The notes below the pieces were generated by a model. The model did no database searches and had not been told where the DNA came from. It was given only the letters and a program-made list of their open reading frames with translations. Source: Scatosoma sp048465415 (GTDB taxonomy: Bacteria > Bacillota > Clostridia > Christensenellales > Borkfalkiaceae). From it: a stretch of 64,000 nucleotides of DNA. The stretch covers positions 124,001-188,000 of the forward strand of contig DBFWLO010000019.1 in NCBI GenBank assembly GCA_048465415.1, given 5' to 3'. Made by a program: the position numbers and the translations under genes. Positions 1 through 7,797 of this stretch are shown one piece after another; the first letter of the stretch is position 1, and the number at the start of each line of letters is the position of its first letter.

Positions 1-452
1 ACCCGATAACCGATATCGTAGAGCGGGGCGCCGGCTCTGAGGCCTTCGATGCCCTTGAAAAAACATTCCTCCGTGACTTTGACGAGCTGTTTTACCTCCG
101 GAGCTGTTTCGCCGATACAAAACGTCCTCGCTCCGTCGCCGTGATAACCGTTTTTATAGGCGCACAGATCCACCGAGACGACGTCTCCTTCTTTGATGAT
201 CGTCTTATCGTCGGGGATCCCGTGCACCACCATATCGTTGACGGAGACGCAGGCCGAGGCGGGGAAACCTCCGTAGCCGAGACAGGAGGGATACGCGCCC
301 GAGGAACGGATATACCGTTCCGCAAGTTCGTCAACCTCTTTGGTGCTCATTCCCGCTTTGATCCTCGATCCTACGAATTCGAGCGTGTCGCGCACGATCT
401 TGCAAGGCTCCCGCATCAATTCGATTTCGCTTTCGCTTTTTACGTGGATCAT
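1..452 (-). CDS. map: Methionine aminopeptidase type I, C-terminus cut by window edge
   Basis: Removes the initiator methionine from new proteins in the cytosol, using two metal ions. About 150 N-terminal residues are visible, starting MIHVKSESEIELMREPCKIV. The segment with GYGGFPASACVSVND, then HGIPDD, and VDLCAYKNGYHGDGA carries the first metal-binding Asp residues of the family. The start is the ATG one base after the adk stop, so the gene is translationally coupled to adk, as is usual at the end of the spc operon. There is no strong Shine-Dalgarno of its own. The rest of the gene lies left of the window. Confidence 0.95.
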   Translation of the reverse strand, partial: MIHVKSESEIELMREPCKIVRDTLEFVGSRIKAGMSTKEVDELAERYIRSSGAYPSCLGYGGFPASACVSVNDMVVHGIPDDKTIIKEGDVVSVDLCAYKNGYHGDGARTFCIGETAPEVKQLVKVTEECFFKGIEGLRAGAPLYDIGYR

Positions 453-453
453 A

Positions 454-1092
454 TTATTGTTTATTCAGCTCGTCGAGTTTTGCCGCAACTTCCGCAAAGA
501 GAACTTCCGCCGGGGCTTCGCTGCCCGTAAAGTTGAGGATTATGCCCTTTTTCGTGTAATACTCGATCAGGGGAGCGGTCTGTTCCTTATAGACGGCGAG
601 CCTTTGCCCGACCGTTTCGGGATTGTCGTCTTTCCGCTGATAGAGCTCTCCGCCGCAGCGTTTACAGTTCGCCCCCTCGCCGAGGGTGGAAACGTGATAG
701 CTTTCGCCGCAGTTCCTGCATACCCGTCTGCCGCAGAGCCGGTCCATGAGCAGCGCGAAATCGATATTGATATTGACGACCGCGTCGATTTTCGCGAACT
801 TGTCGAGCGCCTCCGCCTGCGCGATGGTACGGGGAAAGCCGTCGAGGAGATAGCCGTTTTCACAGTCCTCTCTTTGCAGGCGCTCCTCCACGATCTTGCA
901 GGTGACTTCGTCGGGAACGAGCTGACCTTTGTCCGTGTACGATTTCGCCAAAAGACCGATCGGCGTTCCGTTCTTGATGTTCTCTCTGAAAATATCTCCC
1001 GTGGAAATATGAGGCATGCCGTAGCGGTCGGAAATCTTCGTCGCCTGCGTGCCCTTTCCGGCGCCGGGGGCGCCGAGCAAAATGATATTCAT
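454..1092 (-). CDS. adk: Adenylate kinase
   Basis: Converts AMP and ATP to two ADP in the cytosol. The protein has 212 residues. The P-loop GAPGAGKGTQ is at residues 7-16 and the family motif DGFPRT is present. The LID domain has four cysteines in two CxxC pairs (CRNC and CKRC), the zinc-binding form common in Gram-positive bacteria. I chose the ATG at 1092, giving MNIILLGAPG, because GGGGAG lies about 8 bases upstream. The in-frame ATG six codons earlier would overlap that site. It sits between secY and map in the usual order. Confidence 0.96.
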   Translation of the reverse strand: MNIILLGAPGAGKGTQATKISDRYGMPHISTGDIFRENIKNGTPIGLLAKSYTDKGQLVPDEVTCKIVEERLQREDCENGYLLDGFPRTIAQAEALDKFAKIDAVVNINIDFALLMDRLCGRRVCRNCGESYHVSTLGEGANCKRCGGELYQRKDDNPETVGQRLAVYKEQTAPLIEYYTKKGIILNFTGSEAPAEVLFAEVAAKLDELNKQ

Positions 1093-1140
1093 GCCTGAAA
1101 CTCTCCCCATTTTTTCGGTGTATTGTTTCCGCTTATCTCT

Positions 1141-1176
1141 TCTTCCCGTCTGCCGCTTTCGCGGCGCACGGGAAGA
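1141..1176 (-). other. Hairpin between secY and adk
   Basis: TCTTCCCGT at 1141-1149 pairs with ACGGGAAGA at 1168-1176, and inside it GCCGC pairs with GCGGC around a TTTC loop. No run of T follows on the minus strand, so this is more likely an mRNA processing or expression-balancing hairpin than a full terminator. Confidence 0.5.
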
Positions 1177-1189
1177 GACAAGCCCGTTT

Positions 1190-2497
1190 TTACTTCAAGA
1201 AGCCTTTATAGTTCTTCATCATCATCTGCGCCTGCAACTGTTTCTCGAACTCCATCGCCACCGAAACCACGATGAGGATACCGGTCGTCGAGAACACGTT
1301 GACGAGGTCGTACGAAGCCCAGGCAAAAGCGAGGGAAGGCACGAACGCCACGAGCGAGAGATAGATGGCGCCGAACAGCGTGATACGATTGGAGATCTTT
1401 TTCAGATACGCCTCCGTCGCTTTGCCCGGACGGATACCCTGAATGAAGCCGCCGTTCTGCTGAATGCTCTTGGACACGTCCTCCGGATTGAACTGCATCT
1501 GCGCGTAGAAGAAAGAGAACGCGAAGATCAGGAGGCAGAGCAGGAAGGAATAGATAATTCTCCCGCCCGCGATCGAGGAGGAACCGGACATCCATTTCGT
1601 CCACCAGTTATAGAAACCGGACTCGGGCCAGAATAGCCCCGCGATCATCTGCGGGAAGCTGATGATCGAGAACGCGAAGATGAGGGGCATGACGCCGCTG
1701 CCCGAGATCCTGATGGGAATCACGGACGACTGGCCGCCGTACATCTTTCTGCCCTTGATCTGCTTCGCGTACTGCACCGGCACTTTCCGTTCGGAAAGGT
1801 CGACGAAAACGATCGCGAAGAAGATGACCATACACACGAGCACAAAGGCCACGATCTCCCAGATCGCGTTCGTATTGGTGGGAATAGCCATGATTTTCTT
1901 GACGACAGCCTGGCCGGCGGTGGCTAAAATACCCACGAAAATGATCATGGACTGACCGTTGCCGACGCCGTAATCGGTGATTCTTTCGCCCAGCCACATC
2001 ACGAGCAGCGCGCCGCCCGTGTAAACGACCGTCATGAAAAGCCCCGCGAGCCATTTCTGATCGAAGAACAGAGCCGTCTGAATAGAGTCGCTCGAACCCG
2101 CGAAATTGACGATGATGCCGATGGACTGAATGACCGCGAGAAGGATCGTCAGATATCTCGTATACTGCGAGATCTTTTTCTGCCCCTCTTCGCCCTGTTT
2201 GGAAAGACGTTCGAGCGGGGGAATCCCCACGCACAAAAGCTGCATGATAATGGAAGCGTTGATGTAAGGGCCGATACCTAAGGCGAACAACGTGCCGTTC
2301 GCGAGCGAGCCGCCCGTGATGCTGTTCATCAGCGACAGGAAGTCGTTGCCTTCGATCGCATCCCCGAACGTATCTCTCGACAACCCGGGTACCGGGATAT
2401 AACAGCCAATTCGGAAGACCAGCAGCAGGAACAGCATCATCCAGACTTTATGCCGAATCTCCTTGACTTTGAAAGCATTGATTAATGTTTGTAACAT
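1190..2497 (-). CDS. secY: Protein translocase subunit SecY
   Basis: Main channel subunit of the SecYEG translocon in the cytoplasmic membrane. It has 435 residues with ten expected hydrophobic segments. The N-terminus MLQTLINAFKVKEIRHKV, the plug-region sequence IPVPGL and the cytosolic loop GERITDYGVGNGQS are typical. The ATG at 2497 has GGAGA just upstream. It follows rplO across an unusually long, structured gap of 135 bases, while neighbouring spc genes are 11 to 23 bases apart, so its expression may be adjusted separately. Confidence 0.97.
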   Translation of the reverse strand: MLQTLINAFKVKEIRHKVWMMLFLLLVFRIGCYIPVPGLSRDTFGDAIEGNDFLSLMNSITGGSLANGTLFALGIGPYINASIIMQLLCVGIPPLERLSKQGEEGQKKISQYTRYLTILLAVIQSIGIIVNFAGSSDSIQTALFFDQKWLAGLFMTVVYTGGALLVMWLGERITDYGVGNGQSMIIFVGILATAGQAVVKKIMAIPTNTNAIWEIVAFVLVCMVIFFAIVFVDLSERKVPVQYAKQIKGRKMYGGQSSVIPIRISGSGVMPLIFAFSIISFPQMIAGLFWPESGFYNWWTKWMSGSSSIAGGRIIYSFLLCLLIFAFSFFYAQMQFNPEDVSKSIQQNGGFIQGIRPGKATEAYLKKISNRITLFGAIYLSLVAFVPSLAFAWASYDLVNVFSTTGILIVVSVAMEFEKQLQAQMMMKNYKGFLK

Positions 2498-2632
2498 TTT
2501 TTTCTCCGATATTGGGTTTTTGATTGAGCAAAATCACTCAACTGGCGCCGCATATACCATACGCGGCATTAGGAGAAATAAACGCGAACCACGGAAAACC
2601 GCCTCCCGGCAATCTTCCGCGTTTTCTGTTTA
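2498..2632 (-). promoter_or_regulatory. Structured rplO-secY spacer
   Basis: Three inverted repeats are visible: AAACGCG with CGCGTTT at the rplO side, GCCGC with GCGGC around 2551-2565, and TTGA/TCAA arms near 2520-2540. I see no clear sigma-70 promoter and no terminator with a T run. It may hold an attenuator or a translational control element for secY. This is inference from base pairing only. Confidence 0.35.
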
Positions 2633-3079
2633 TTAAAGGATCTCCGCGGTGCCTTTGGCCGCCTCGATGGCTTCCTTCGCGGCGGCGGAAAACTTCGCCG
2701 CTTTCACCGTGAGCGCGACCTTCAATTCGCCGTTCCCCAAAATTTTGAGTCCGCAGTTATTCTTGACGTCTTTCGCAAGTCCGTTCTCCATTACGTAGCC
2801 GTAATCCACGACCGTGCCTTCCGGCAGGTCCGCAAGCACGGAAAGATTGACGATGACGTATTCTTTCTTGCCGTTATGATTAAAGCCTCTCTTGGGTACG
2901 CGTCTCGCGATGGGCATCTGACCGCCTTCGAAGCCGGGCCGTACGCCGCCGCCGGAACGGGCCCACTGGCCCTTATGTCCCTTGCCGGAGGTCTTGCCCA
3001 GTCCCGAACCGATACCGCGCCCCAATCTCTTCGACTGTCTTACCGCTCCCTCCGCGGGAGAAAGAGTATCTATTCTCAT
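2633..3079 (-). CDS. rplO: 50S ribosomal protein L15
   Basis: Late-assembling protein of the large subunit. It has 148 residues. The glycine-rich start RLGRGIGSGLGKTSGKGHKG and the segment RPGFEGGQMP are diagnostic. Its length matches the family. It starts 11 bases after the rpmD stop within the spc operon. Confidence 0.97.
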   Translation of the reverse strand: MRIDTLSPAEGAVRQSKRLGRGIGSGLGKTSGKGHKGQWARSGGGVRPGFEGGQMPIARRVPKRGFNHNGKKEYVIVNLSVLADLPEGTVVDYGYVMENGLAKDVKNNCGLKILGNGELKVALTVKAAKFSAAAKEAIEAAKGTAEIL

Positions 3080-3090
3080 GATAAATCTCC

Positions 3091-3270
3091 TTAGATGTTT
3101 TCTACTTTGACCAGGTGCTTCACTTTCGTGAGCATTCCCTGAATTGCGGGCGTGTCTTCGAGCTCTTTGGAAGAACGGATCTTTTTGAGACCGAGCGCCG
3201 CAATCGTAGCTTTCACCGACGCGATCTCTCCGATGGTGCTCTTTACGAGCGTTACTTTTATCTTAGCCAT
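3091..3270 (-). CDS. rpmD: 50S ribosomal protein L30
   Basis: A small large-subunit protein of 59 residues, beginning MAKIKVTLVKSTIGEIASVK and ending VKHLVKVENI. This is the normal length for the short bacterial L30. It starts with ATG at 3270, 15 bases after rpsE, and ends 11 bases before rplO, which is the standard spc order. Confidence 0.95.
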   Translation of the reverse strand: MAKIKVTLVKSTIGEIASVKATIAALGLKKIRSSKELEDTPAIQGMLTKVKHLVKVENI

Positions 3271-3285
3271 TTTTTACTTCCTCCG

Positions 3286-3816
3286 TCAACCCAGAATTTC
3301 TTCCACGGTTTTGCCGCGAAGCGCGGCGACCTGCTCGACCGTTTTCAGCTCCGCAAGTCCCGCCACGGCCGCTTTGACGCAGTTGCCCGGGTTCTGGGTG
3401 CCGTGGGACTTCGTTCTGATGTTCTTGATCCCGACCGCTTCCATGACCGCGCGCACCGGACCGCCCGCGATCACGCCCGTACCTTCCGTGGCGGGCATCA
3501 TCAACACCGCGCCGCGGCCGAATTTGCCGAGAACCTGGTGAGGGATCGTGGAATCGACGACGGCGATGGAGATCATGTTCTTCTTCGCTCTCAAAGTCGC
3601 CTTCTCGATCGCTTCGGGAACTTCCTTCGCTTTGCCCGTGCCCACGCCGATCTTGCCCGCGCCGTCTCCGACGATCACGAGCGCGGCGAAACGCATATTT
3701 TTACCGCCCTTCACCGTCTTGGAAACGCGGTTCACCTCGATCAGCTTCTTGATGAGTCCGTCGTTCTCTTCCTGGCGTCTTTGGGGTCTTCTGTTTTCTC
3801 TTTTTTCGTCTGCCAT
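3286..3816 (-). CDS. rpsE: 30S ribosomal protein S5
   Basis: Small-subunit protein that supports decoding fidelity. It has 176 residues. A charged N-terminal tail (MADEKRENRRPQRRQEEND) precedes the double-stranded RNA-binding fold, with VSKTVKGGKNMRF and the glycine-rich GDGAGKIGVGTGKAKEVPEA. It lies 14 bases after rplR in the spc operon. Confidence 0.97.
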   Translation of the reverse strand: MADEKRENRRPQRRQEENDGLIKKLIEVNRVSKTVKGGKNMRFAALVIVGDGAGKIGVGTGKAKEVPEAIEKATLRAKKNMISIAVVDSTIPHQVLGKFGRGAVLMMPATEGTGVIAGGPVRAVMEAVGIKNIRTKSHGTQNPGNCVKAAVAGLAELKTVEQVAALRGKTVEEILG

Positions 3817-3830
3817 TGTCGTTTCTCCTG

Positions 3831-4214
3831 TCAGAATTTAAGTCCGGCTTCTCTTGCGCCGTCTGCGAGCGCCTTCACACGGCCCGTGTAAAGATACCCG
3901 CCTCTGTCGAATACAACCGTCTCGACGCCCTTCGCTTTCGCGCGCTCCGCTACGGCCTCGCCGACTACTTTGGCAGCGTCGGTTTTGCTAAGTCCCGCGA
4001 TCTTTTCCTTGATTGCTTTTTCCATCGTGGAAGCCGCCGCCAAGGTCACGCCGCCTTTCGCATCTCCCGCTCTGTCGTCGATCACCTGCACATAGATGTG
4101 ATTGAGACTTCTGTATACGTTCATACGGGGCGTTTCCGCCGTTCCCGTGATCGTCCTTCTCACACGGGCGTGACGTCTTTGTCTGACTACATTTTTATCG
4201 ATTCTCGAAATCAT
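3831..4214 (-). CDS. rplR: 50S ribosomal protein L18
   Basis: Binds 5S rRNA in the large subunit. It has 127 residues. The basic N-terminus (VRQRRHARVRRTITGTAETP) and the segment RMNVYRSLNHIYVQVIDD are typical. It ends with DGAREAGLKF, close to the classic C-terminus. It sits 13 bases after rplF. Confidence 0.96.
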   Translation of the reverse strand: MISRIDKNVVRQRRHARVRRTITGTAETPRMNVYRSLNHIYVQVIDDRAGDAKGGVTLAAASTMEKAIKEKIAGLSKTDAAKVVGEAVAERAKAKGVETVVFDRGGYLYTGRVKALADGAREAGLKF

Positions 4215-4227
4215 ACTTTAACGCTCC

Positions 4228-4776
4228 TTATTTCTTGCTCTTACCGGAGGTCTTACCTTCCTTATGCTCCACGTATTCGCCCTTATAGCGAATTCCGTAG
4301 CCGTGATAAGGTTCGGGGATTCTGACCTTTCTGATGTTCGCCGCCGTCTGGCCGACCAGCTCTTTGCTGATGCCGGATACCGCGATCTCGGTAAGGGAAG
4401 GACATTCAAACTTGACGCCTTCGGGGGCAAAGATCTCCACGGGGTGGGAGAAACCGACGTTGAGCACGAGTTTATTCCCCTGCACCTGCGCCTTCCAGCC
4501 TACGCCCTTGACTTCCAGGCTCTTCACGAAGCCGTCCGTGACTCCCTTCACCATGCCGGCGAGAAGAGCCCTGTAAAGACCGTGTTTCGCGTTCGTGTCC
4601 GCGCTCTCGTCCAGCGGCTTCAAAACGATGCTGCCGCCTTCCTCAACGATGTCCAGGTTGCCGACGACTTCTCTCGTCAAAGCGCCCTTAGGCCCCTTGA
4701 CCGTGACGACGCCGTCTTTAAATTCCATTGTTACGCCTGCGGGTACCGCGATGGGCATTTTACCGATTCTTGACAT
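4228..4776 (-). CDS. rplF: 50S ribosomal protein L6
   Basis: Large-subunit protein near the sarcin-ricin loop, 182 residues with two repeated L6 folds. It starts MSRIGKMPIAVPAGV, and the C-terminal signature RIPEPYHGYGIRYKGEYV is intact. I take the ATG at 4776 because GGGAGG lies about 9 bases upstream. The reading frame stays open 11 codons further up, but that stretch has no family similarity. Confidence 0.97.
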   Translation of the reverse strand: MSRIGKMPIAVPAGVTMEFKDGVVTVKGPKGALTREVVGNLDIVEEGGSIVLKPLDESADTNAKHGLYRALLAGMVKGVTDGFVKSLEVKGVGWKAQVQGNKLVLNVGFSHPVEIFAPEGVKFECPSLTEIAVSGISKELVGQTAANIRKVRIPEPYHGYGIRYKGEYVEHKEGKTSGKSKK

Positions 4777-4793
4777 AGTATTATCCCTCCCGA

Positions 4794-5183
4794 TTACCAG
4801 ATGTAGCAAAGAACTTCGCCGCCGACATTGGCCGCCTTTGCCTGTTTGCCCGTGAGGATTCCCTTATTCGTGGAAAGGATCACCGTACCCATTCCGCCGA
4901 GTACCCGGGGCATTGTATCGACGCCCGAATACGCGCGAAGACCGGGCTTGGACGCCCTTTGAAGACCGGTGATTACCGATTTCTTGTCGCTGTATTTCAG
5001 CGTGATCGCGATCTTTCCGTTGTAGCCGTCCTCTACGATTTTCACGTCTTTCACGTAACCTTCGGACAGGAGTATGTCGGCGATCGCCTTTTTCATGTTG
5101 GAAGCGGGAATCTCCACCGTGTCTTTCCTGGCGGTGATCGCGTTTCTGATTCTTGTAAGCATATCTGCGATAGGATCTGTCAT
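4794..5183 (-). CDS. rpsH: 30S ribosomal protein S8
   Basis: Primary 16S rRNA-binding protein, and in Escherichia coli the translational repressor of the spc operon. It has 129 residues, beginning MTDPIADMLTRIRNAITARK and ending with the conserved GKQAKAANVGGEVLCYIW. It lies between rpsN and rplF with short spacers. Confidence 0.97.
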   Translation of the reverse strand: MTDPIADMLTRIRNAITARKDTVEIPASNMKKAIADILLSEGYVKDVKIVEDGYNGKIAITLKYSDKKSVITGLQRASKPGLRAYSGVDTMPRVLGGMGTVILSTNKGILTGKQAKAANVGGEVLCYIW

Positions 5184-5198
5184 ATTCGTTTCCTCCTA

Positions 5199-5384
5199 TT
5201 ACCAGCTCGACTTTTTAACGCCGGGGATCTCTCCCTTATACGCAAGCTCACGGAAGCAAATACGGCAAACGCCGTACTTTCTCAAAACCGCGTGAGGTCT
5301 TCCGCAGATGCTGCATCTCGTGTAGGCTCTGGTGGAATACTTAGGCGTCTTCTGCTGTTTATTGATCATTGACTTCTTTGCCAT
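5199..5384 (-). CDS. rpsN: 30S ribosomal protein S14, zinc-binding (type Z)
   Basis: Small-subunit protein of 61 residues. Two CxxC pairs, CSIC and CRIC, bind one zinc, marking the short C+ form seen in many Gram-positive bacteria. It ends with the family signature ELAYKGEIPGVKKSSW. No zinc-free paralogue is seen in the window, so this is probably the housekeeping copy. Confidence 0.96.
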   Translation of the reverse strand: MAKKSMINKQQKTPKYSTRAYTRCSICGRPHAVLRKYGVCRICFRELAYKGEIPGVKKSSW

Positions 5385-5396
5385 CTTCGTTTCTCC

Positions 5397-5954
5397 TTAC
5401 TTCTTGAAAGGCATGCCGAGCGCTCTCAAAAGCTCTCTCGCCTCTTCGTCCGTCTCAGCGGTGGTGACAATGCATATATCCATACCTCTGATCTTCTCGA
5501 CCTGGTCATAGGTGATTTCGGGGAAGATCAGCTGTTCTTTGATACCCACGGAATAGTTGCCGCGGCCGTCGAACGCTTTGTCGGATACCCCCTTGAAGTC
5601 TCTCATACGGGGAAGCGCGATGGAGATGAACTTATCGTAGAAGTTATACATTCTCTCGCCCCGCAGAGTCACTTTGATGCCGACCGTCTGGCCTTCTCTC
5701 ACTTTGAAGTTGGCGACGGATTTCTTCGCCTGCGTCAAAACGGGCTGCTGGCCGGAGATCAGTTTGATTTCGTTTTCGGTCGTCTGTATCGATTTCGCGT
5801 TATCCTTGATGTCGCCGAGTCCCGTATTGATGACAATCTTAACGAGTTTGGGGCATTGCATAACGGTGGTGTAACCGAACTTTTTCATCAGGAACGGCAC
5901 GACTTCTTTCTCGTACTTTTCCTTCACTCTGTTTTTATATACTTTTTCTGCCAT
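5397..5954 (-). CDS. rplE: 50S ribosomal protein L5
   Basis: Binds 5S rRNA and contacts the peptidyl-tRNA. It has 185 residues. It contains the motifs KIVINTGLGD, GQQPVLTQAKKSVANFKVR and PRMRDFKGV, and ends ARELLRALGMPFKK. It is flanked by rplX and rpsN with 12 to 14 base gaps. Confidence 0.97.
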   Translation of the reverse strand: MAEKVYKNRVKEKYEKEVVPFLMKKFGYTTVMQCPKLVKIVINTGLGDIKDNAKSIQTTENEIKLISGQQPVLTQAKKSVANFKVREGQTVGIKVTLRGERMYNFYDKFISIALPRMRDFKGVSDKAFDGRGNYSVGIKEQLIFPEITYDQVEKIRGMDICIVTTAETDEEARELLRALGMPFKK

Positions 5955-5968
5955 CTTGTTCTACCTCG

Positions 5969-6469
5969 TTAATTGTTTTCCGTGGTCCCGGCGTCGTCTT
6001 TCTTCGCCTCGGGCTGTTCCGCGGCTTCGGGCGCCGCGGCCTTCGCCGCACGCTTTCTCGTTCTCTTCTTGGGCGCTTCTTCCGCCGCGGCCGCCGCTTT
6101 CGCGCTCGCCTTCTTGGAATACGCTTTGTCGAGAACCGCTCCGCAGGCCTTGCTGTCCACGACGTTGCCGCAGATTCTTACCTTTTTGCCGTCCACGAAA
6201 GCGTGCTTCACTTTCGTCGGCTTCCCGCACGCCGGGCAGATCACCATGACGTTGGACGCGTCGATGGGACCGGGGATCTCCACGATCTTGCTCGTATCGT
6301 TGGCTTTTCTCGCTTTTTGATGCTTTTTCTGAATGCGGACGCCTTCCACCGTGATCTTATTCGCTTTGGGGGATACGGAAAGCACTTTTCCCTGCTTGCC
6401 CTTATCGCCGCCTTCGGATTCCTTACGGCCGACGATCACAAGTACGTTATCGTTTACTTTTACGTTCAT
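5969..6469 (-). CDS. rplX: 50S ribosomal protein L24 with extended Ala/Lys-rich tail
   Basis: Assembly-initiating large-subunit protein. The KOW core occupies the N-terminus (VNDNVLVIVGRKESEGGDKG, then KGKQGKVLSV). Residues about 80-115 hold CPAC and later RICGN and SKACG cysteines, a possible zinc site. The protein has 166 residues, compared with roughly 100-110 for typical L24. The surplus is a low-complexity C-terminal tail of about 50 residues rich in Ala, Lys and Glu, of the kind expected to be disordered. Start and stop are in frame with the core and the gene spacing is normal, so the tail is real and not a frameshift. Confidence 0.94.
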   Translation of the reverse strand: MNVKVNDNVLVIVGRKESEGGDKGKQGKVLSVSPKANKITVEGVRIQKKHQKARKANDTSKIVEIPGPIDASNVMVICPACGKPTKVKHAFVDGKKVRICGNVVDSKACGAVLDKAYSKKASAKAAAAAEEAPKKRTRKRAAKAAAPEAAEQPEAKKDDAGTTENN

Positions 6470-6488
6470 TGCTTCTTCCTCCTGACGA

Positions 6489-6857
6489 TTACAGCACTTC
6501 GGGAGCGAGGGAAATGATCTTCATGTAGTCCTTATCCCTCAGTTCTCTCGCGATCGGCCCAAAGATACGGGTGCCCTTCGGCTGTTTCTGATTATCGATG
6601 ATGACCGCCGCGTTGTCGTCGAATTTGACGAACGTGCCGTCGGCTCTTCTGATGCCTTTTGCGCTTCTTACGATGACGGCTTTCACTACGTCGCCCTTCT
6701 TCACCGCGCCGCCCGGGGTAGCCGACTTGACGGATGCCACGATTACGTCGCCGATATTGCCTGTTTTACGAAAGGAGCCGCCCAATACTCTAATGCACAT
6801 AAGCTCTTTCGCGCCGGAGTTATCGGCAGCTTTAAGCCTTGTTTGAGGTTGTATCAT
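6489..6857 (-). CDS. rplN: 50S ribosomal protein L14
   Basis: Large-subunit protein at the inter-subunit face. It has 122 residues, starting MIQPQTRLKAADNSGAKELM and ending KDYMKIISLAPEVL, the normal length. It follows rpsQ by 23 bases. Confidence 0.97.
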   Translation of the reverse strand: MIQPQTRLKAADNSGAKELMCIRVLGGSFRKTGNIGDVIVASVKSATPGGAVKKGDVVKAVIVRSAKGIRRADGTFVKFDDNAAVIIDNQKQPKGTRIFGPIARELRDKDYMKIISLAPEVL

Positions 6858-6880
6858 AAGTCTTTACTCTCCTTGAAATA

Positions 6881-7135
6881 TTACTTAGCCTTCTCGACGA
6901 TTTCGGCAACTCTCCAATTCTTGTCCTTGCTGAGCTTTCTCGTCTCGACGATTCTCACCTTGTCGCCTACGCCGCACGCGTTCTCTTCGTCGTGAGCCTT
7001 CAAACGCTTGGTTTTGGTAACGGTCTTTTTATAGAGGGGGTGCTTGCTTCTGTCGCTGATTTCCACCACGACCGTCTTATCCATTTTATCGGAGACCACA
7101 AGCCCGATTCTTTCTTTTCTTAAATTTCTTTCCAT
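6881..7135 (-). CDS. rpsQ: 30S ribosomal protein S17
   Basis: 16S rRNA-binding protein of 84 residues with the OB-fold signature GLVVSDKMDKTVVVEI and HPLYKKTVTKTKRLKAHDE. It lies between rpmC and rplN in the S10 operon. Confidence 0.97.
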   Translation of the reverse strand: MERNLRKERIGLVVSDKMDKTVVVEISDRSKHPLYKKTVTKTKRLKAHDEENACGVGDKVRIVETRKLSKDKNWRVAEIVEKAK

Positions 7136-7153
7136 GATTGCTTTTCCTCCGCG

Positions 7154-7348
7154 TTACGCTTTCAGCTCTCTTGCGCGGATTTCCGTGTTTACGCGCGCAA
7201 TGTCTCTCTTGCAGGTTCTGATGGAAACGGGGTTTTCGAGCTGCCCGGAAGCCAGGCGAAAACGAAGGTTGAAAAGTTCGCTTTTGAGTTCCGCGAGCTT
7301 TTGCGTCAGCTCCGCGCTCGTCATTTCTTTCACTTCTTTTGCTTTCAT
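7154..7348 (-). CDS. rpmC: 50S ribosomal protein L29
   Basis: Two-helix protein at the polypeptide exit tunnel, 64 residues. It contains ELTQKLAELKSELFNLRFRL and ends RVNTEIRARELKA. Its ATG shares one base with the rplP stop (TAATG). The Shine-Dalgarno lies inside the last codons of rplP, so the two are translationally coupled. Confidence 0.97.
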   Translation of the reverse strand: MKAKEVKEMTSAELTQKLAELKSELFNLRFRLASGQLENPVSIRTCKRDIARVNTEIRARELKA

Positions 7349-7797
7349 TACTGTTCACCGCCTTCAACCTGCTCGGCCGGAACCGGAGCAGCTTCTTTCT
7401 TGACAAATTTGCACTTGACGGGAAGTTTGTTGCCCGCAAGTCTCATGGCCTCTCTCGCGTCCGCTTCGCTCACGCCCGCCATCTCAAACATCACTCTGCC
7501 CGGCTTCACGACCGCCACCCAATATTCCACGTTGCCTTTACCGGAACCCATACGGGCTTCCGCGGGGTGCTTCGTGATCGGTTTATGGGGGAAAATGTCG
7601 ATCCAGACTTTTCCGCCGCGCTTGATGAATCTCGTCATGGCGATACGGGCGGCTTCGATCTGGTTGGACTTGATCCAGCCGCACTCTTCCGCCACCAGGC
7701 CGTACTCGCCGTACGCGATGGTATTTCCTTTATGAGCCGCACCGGTCATTCTTCCCTTGTGCTGCTTTCTTCTCTTGACTCTTTTAGGAATTAACAT
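7348..7797 (-). CDS. rplP: 50S ribosomal protein L16
   Basis: Large-subunit protein near the A site. It has 149 residues, beginning MLIPKRVKRRKQHKGRMTGA, with the conserved PHKPITKHPAEARMGSGKGN and RVMFEMAGV. The last residues (VEGGEQ) extend a little past the usual end and encode an AAGGCGG ribosome-binding site for rpmC. It starts directly after the rpsC stop. Confidence 0.97.
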   Translation of the reverse strand: MLIPKRVKRRKQHKGRMTGAAHKGNTIAYGEYGLVAEECGWIKSNQIEAARIAMTRFIKRGGKVWIDIFPHKPITKHPAEARMGSGKGNVEYWVAVVKPGRVMFEMAGVSEADAREAMRLAGNKLPVKCKFVKKEAAPVPAEQVEGGEQ

